Positions 43,150 to 45,337 of a DNA stretch of 45,337 bases are shown here, piece by piece (the first letter of the stretch is position 1; every line of letters starts with the position of its first letter). The notes under the pieces were generated by a model. It worked only from the letters and a program-made list of their open reading frames with translations. It was not told the origin of the DNA and made no database searches. The translations under genes were made by a program, and so were the position numbers. The DNA is from Streptomyces triticagri (GTDB lineage Bacteria > Actinomycetota > Actinomycetes > Streptomycetales > Streptomycetaceae), in assembly GCF_003429565.1 (NCBI RefSeq), contig NZ_QUAK01000003.1:16029-61365 (forward strand). Direction: 5' to 3'.

Positions 43150-44127
43150 ATGACGACAGGTCGGCTCGGGCAAGCAGCCGCGCCGCCGAACGCGGCCTAC
43201 GCCGGGCAGTCCGTGCAGTTCCCGGATCCGGTCCGGGCTGCTCGGCATCCCAGAGGTGTGCGCATCGACGAGCACGGCTACCCGGATTTGTCGGCGTACG
43301 CGCGTGCTGCTGCGGAGATCGCGGAGCCTCCGGAGGGCTTCGGGGTGGACGAGCTGCGGTTGACGGACTATGTGTCGGCGAATGCTGTGCTCGCGGCGTC
43401 GGACCACGATCTGTGGGACACGATTCCGGCGGTGGCGACGCCGCACGGCTGGACGTGGCATCACGTGCCCGGTGGTAGGCGGCTCGAGTTGGTGCCGGTC
43501 GAGGTCAAGGCGTTGCTGCGGCATCACGGTGGGCTTGCGACGGCGCGGGTGGACCATGGCAAGCGGGGTACGCGTCCGCTGCAGGAGACCCGGCCTGCGC
43601 ATCTGGCTCTGCCCAAGGGCGGTGTCGCGGTGTCCGAGCAGCAGTTGCTCGGTGTGGAGGAGGATCTCGGCTACCGGCTGCCGGGTGCGTACCGCGCGTT
43701 CTTGAAGGCGGCGGGTGGCTGTGCGCCGGTGGGGGCCGCGCTCGATGCGGAGCTCGGGCTTCTGGTGGATCAGCCGTTCTTCACGGTCCGCGACCAGGCG
43801 GCGATGAACGATCTGGTGTACGCGAACAAATGCCTGCGCGACCATCTCACCAAGGACTATCTGGGTGTGGCGTTCGTGCAGGGCGGCATTCTCGCGGTGA
43901 AGGTCAAGGGTGACCGGATCGGTTCCGTGTGGTTCTGCGCGTATGACGATGCTCGTGATCAGGACGGTCTGTCGGTCGGTGAGCGTATGGAGCGGCTGTT
44001 GCTGCCCTGCGGTGGCGACTTCGACGAGTTCCTGACGCGTCTTGCGGGCAATCCGCCGGAGCTGGAGACCGTGGCGAACCTGATGGTGGACGGCGGCTTC
44101 GCGCATGTCGTCCCGTTGGAGGGGTGA
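43150..44127 (+). CDS. SUKH-1 (SMI1/KNR4) family protein
   Basis: 325 residues. The N-terminal ~150 residues are not recognised (DEHGYPDLSAYARAAAEIAEPP, W-T-W-H-H-V-P-G-G-R-R-L). The SMI1/KNR4 domain begins near 160: SEQQLLGVEEDLGYRLPGAYRAFLKAAGG, then GAALDAELGLLVDQPFF, D-L-V-Y-A-N-K-C-L-R-D and VKGDRIGSVWFCAYDDA. SUKH-1 proteins are antitoxins in polymorphic-toxin loci. ATG at 43150 behind the promoter at 43075; the stop TGA overlaps a GTG of the next gene, and the next gene's better ATG is 5 nt further on, so the two are coupled. Confidence 0.88.
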   Translation: MTTGRLGQAAAPPNAAYAGQSVQFPDPVRAARHPRGVRIDEHGYPDLSAYARAAAEIAEPPEGFGVDELRLTDYVSANAVLAASDHDLWDTIPAVATPHGWTWHHVPGGRRLELVPVEVKALLRHHGGLATARVDHGKRGTRPLQETRPAHLALPKGGVAVSEQQLLGVEEDLGYRLPGAYRAFLKAAGGCAPVGAALDAELGLLVDQPFFTVRDQAAMNDLVYANKCLRDHLTKDYLGVAFVQGGILAVKVKGDRIGSVWFCAYDDARDQDGLSVGERMERLLLPCGGDFDEFLTRLAGNPPELETVANLMVDGGFAHVVPLEG

Positions 44128-44132
44128 GCGCG

Positions 44133-45337
44133 ATGGTGACGTTCGCGCAGGCGCAGGAGCGCGCGGAAGAGTGGATCAACGGCGATGTGCCCGGTTACCA
44201 GCATCGTGAGGTGCGGGTGCGGGAGTTCGAGCTGGGCTTCGTGGTCTGGGCGGAGGACCGCGAGGGCGGTCCGGTCTCGGACGGCGGGCGGCAGCGTCTG
44301 GTGATCGCGCGGGACAGTGGCGAGGCTTCGCTGTGGCCGGGTCTGCCGGTGGGCGAGGTGATTCGGCGGTACGAGGAGGAGTACGGCGTACCGGATGCTG
44401 CTCCCGAGGAGCCGGCGCCGCAGCCGGAGCGTATCGATCTGAATCAGACGTCGTTCCTGCTGACTCCGCCGGAGTGGTTGCAGGAGGCGGCGGACAACAT
44501 GGGGATTCCGGACCGGCGTTCGGGGTCCGCGGGCGATTCGGCCGGGGCGGGTGCTCCGGCGGCTGCGGGTGGGCCCGATCCGGCTCCGCAGCCGCTTGCT
44601 CCGACGGATCCGGGGCCGTCGCCCGCGCCTGCCGCGGCGTCCGGTGGTTCCGGTGGCGCGGGGTGGCCTGCCGCGGGGCAGTCCGGCGGGCAGGGCGGGT
44701 CGGACTCGTCGGGCGGCGGGACGCCGTGGGCGGGTACGGACACCAACGGCCGGTCGGACGACCGTTCGGTGCCGCCGCCGGCGACGGTGTTCGCGCCGCC
44801 GCTGTCGGGTGCCGACGACGACACTCCGCCGCCGGCTGTCGCGCCCGACGCGAAGACTGCGCTGATGTCGGGGGGCAGCCAGCTGCCGGCCACGGCGGTG
44901 GCTCCTTCTATCGATCCGACGCGACGTCCGCAGGGCGGGCCGGCGGCTCCTGGTGCGCCCGGGGCTCCGGGGGCGCCGGGCGGTGAGTCGGGTCCGGGTG
45001 CGCAGCAGAGCCCGGGTGCCGGTGACATCGCCGATGCGGCGACGAGCAAGGCGCAGGGCCCGCCGCCGGGTGCGCGCGGAGCCGGTTCGACGACTCCGCC
45101 GCCGCCCGGTGCTCCGGGTACGCCGGGTGCGGGCGCCGGTGGTACGCCTCCTGCGCCGAGTGGTCCGGGTGCGCCCGGGACGCCGGCCGGGGGTTATGTG
45201 CCGACGAGCCTGGTGCCGGAGGCAGGTCCTGGTGGCCCTGGTGGTCCGGGTGCTGGTGCGCCTGGTGCTCCGCAGCCTCCTGGTCCGCCTGGTGTTCCGG
45301 GTGGCAGTGATGGTGGCGGTGGTGTGCATCATGCGGC
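44133..45337 (+). CDS. large SUKH-cluster protein, N-terminal part (runs off the window)
   Basis: 401 codons are visible without a stop. The first ~95 residues (TFAQAQERAEEWINGDVPGY, ELGFVVWAEDREGGPVSDGG, LVIARDSGEASLWPGLPVG, EVIRRYEEEYG) look like a YrhB/Imm35-type small domain. After residue ~110 the protein is a low-complexity Gly/Ala/Pro linker with collagen-like G-A-P-G triplets, holding islands such as LNQTSFLLTPPEWLQ and GYVPTSLVPEA. Related Streptomyces proteins end in a SUKH-4 and/or YwqJ deaminase domain (recollection), which would lie beyond the edge. The ATG at 44133 follows GGAGGGG with 8-nt spacing; GTG 44124 is the alternative. Confidence 0.7.
   Translation, partial: MVTFAQAQERAEEWINGDVPGYQHREVRVREFELGFVVWAEDREGGPVSDGGRQRLVIARDSGEASLWPGLPVGEVIRRYEEEYGVPDAAPEEPAPQPERIDLNQTSFLLTPPEWLQEAADNMGIPDRRSGSAGDSAGAGAPAAAGGPDPAPQPLAPTDPGPSPAPAAASGGSGGAGWPAAGQSGGQGGSDSSGGGTPWAGTDTNGRSDDRSVPPPATVFAPPLSGADDDTPPPAVAPDAKTALMSGGSQLPATAVAPSIDPTRRPQGGPAAPGAPGAPGAPGGESGPGAQQSPGAGDIADAATSKAQGPPPGARGAGSTTPPPPGAPGTPGAGAGGTPPAPSGPGAPGTPAGGYVPTSLVPEAGPGGPGGPGAGAPGAPQPPGPPGVPGGSDGGGGVHHA

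Noticed and set aside
43126..44106. 326-codon minus-strand frame opposite the SUKH-1 gene
   Set aside because: The opposite strand has a clear SMI1/KNR4 protein with promoter and coupled downstream gene; the minus translation is Arg/His-rich without similarity.
44700..45337. Collagen-like structural protein
   Set aside because: The G-A-P-G runs are irregular and follow a YrhB/Imm35-like N-terminal domain; they fit a flexible interdomain linker better than a triple helix.

Overview
The window reads as chromosomal DNA of a Streptomyces or a very close actinobacterium. It has very high G+C, G/C-ending codons, many GTG starts and four-base ATGA/GTGA overlaps between cistrons. The families present are typical of the genus: protein O-mannosyltransferase, Rpf with DUF348/G5 repeats, galTEK next to an SGLT-type symporter, and a SUKH/deaminase cluster. 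The order tatD-rpf-ksgA-ispE, galTEK, ppc, pth-rplY-prs-glmU is, from memory, the order in the Streptomyces core chromosome; no database was consulted.

Layout. 1-2917: 3' part of a serine hydrolase, then an EamA transporter and a YbaK-type deacylase on the minus strand. 3000-7570: penicillin-binding protein and protein O-mannosyltransferase (minus), divergent from rsmI. 7769-12971: zinc-ribbon protein, tatD, rpf, then the overlapping pair ksgA-ispE. 13092-18963: two related membrane-anchored PQQ-type propeller proteins and an ABC-F ATPase (minus). 19228-19941: a response-regulator-like protein that has lost its phospho-acceptor. 19987-25531: an SSS symporter with a small membrane partner, divergent from galT-galE-galK. 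26037-28811: an orphan response regulator, a MarR regulator divergent from tam, and a VOC gene broken by a 164-bp hairpin element. 28821-31214: Uma2 nuclease, and a desaturase-TetR operon with a double palindromic operator candidate. 31549-34281: ppc. 34368-39282: small membrane protein, pth, rplY, prs, glmU and tRNA-Gln (minus). 39289-45337: an HTH/LAGLIDADG-like protein, an orphan histidine kinase and a deaminase/SUKH cluster that runs off the right edge.

How the parts fit. Housekeeping blocks supply rRNA modification (rsmI, ksgA), isoprenoid precursor (ispE), cell-wall precursor and assembly (glmU, the transpeptidase, Rpf), translation upkeep (pth, rplY), PRPP (prs) and anaplerosis (ppc). 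The symporter plus galTEK form a complete galactose uptake and Leloir module. Non-core material consists of one repeat family (CAGCCYGTCCGGCGYTTG, in five gaps, once as seven 29-bp tandem units, and supplying the stop codon of three genes), the hairpin element in the VOC gene, and the deaminase/SUKH cluster. The plus strand changes from C/A-rich to G/T-rich near the tRNA-Gln gene, irrespective of gene direction.

Best candidates for something new: the hairpin element, in which all 11 transition-type mispairs become G-U pairs in RNA of the minus strand only; the deaminase/SUKH cluster with its head-to-head transcription; the tandem TACG-N4-CGTA operator; the Asp-less receiver; and the repeat family's capture of C-termini.
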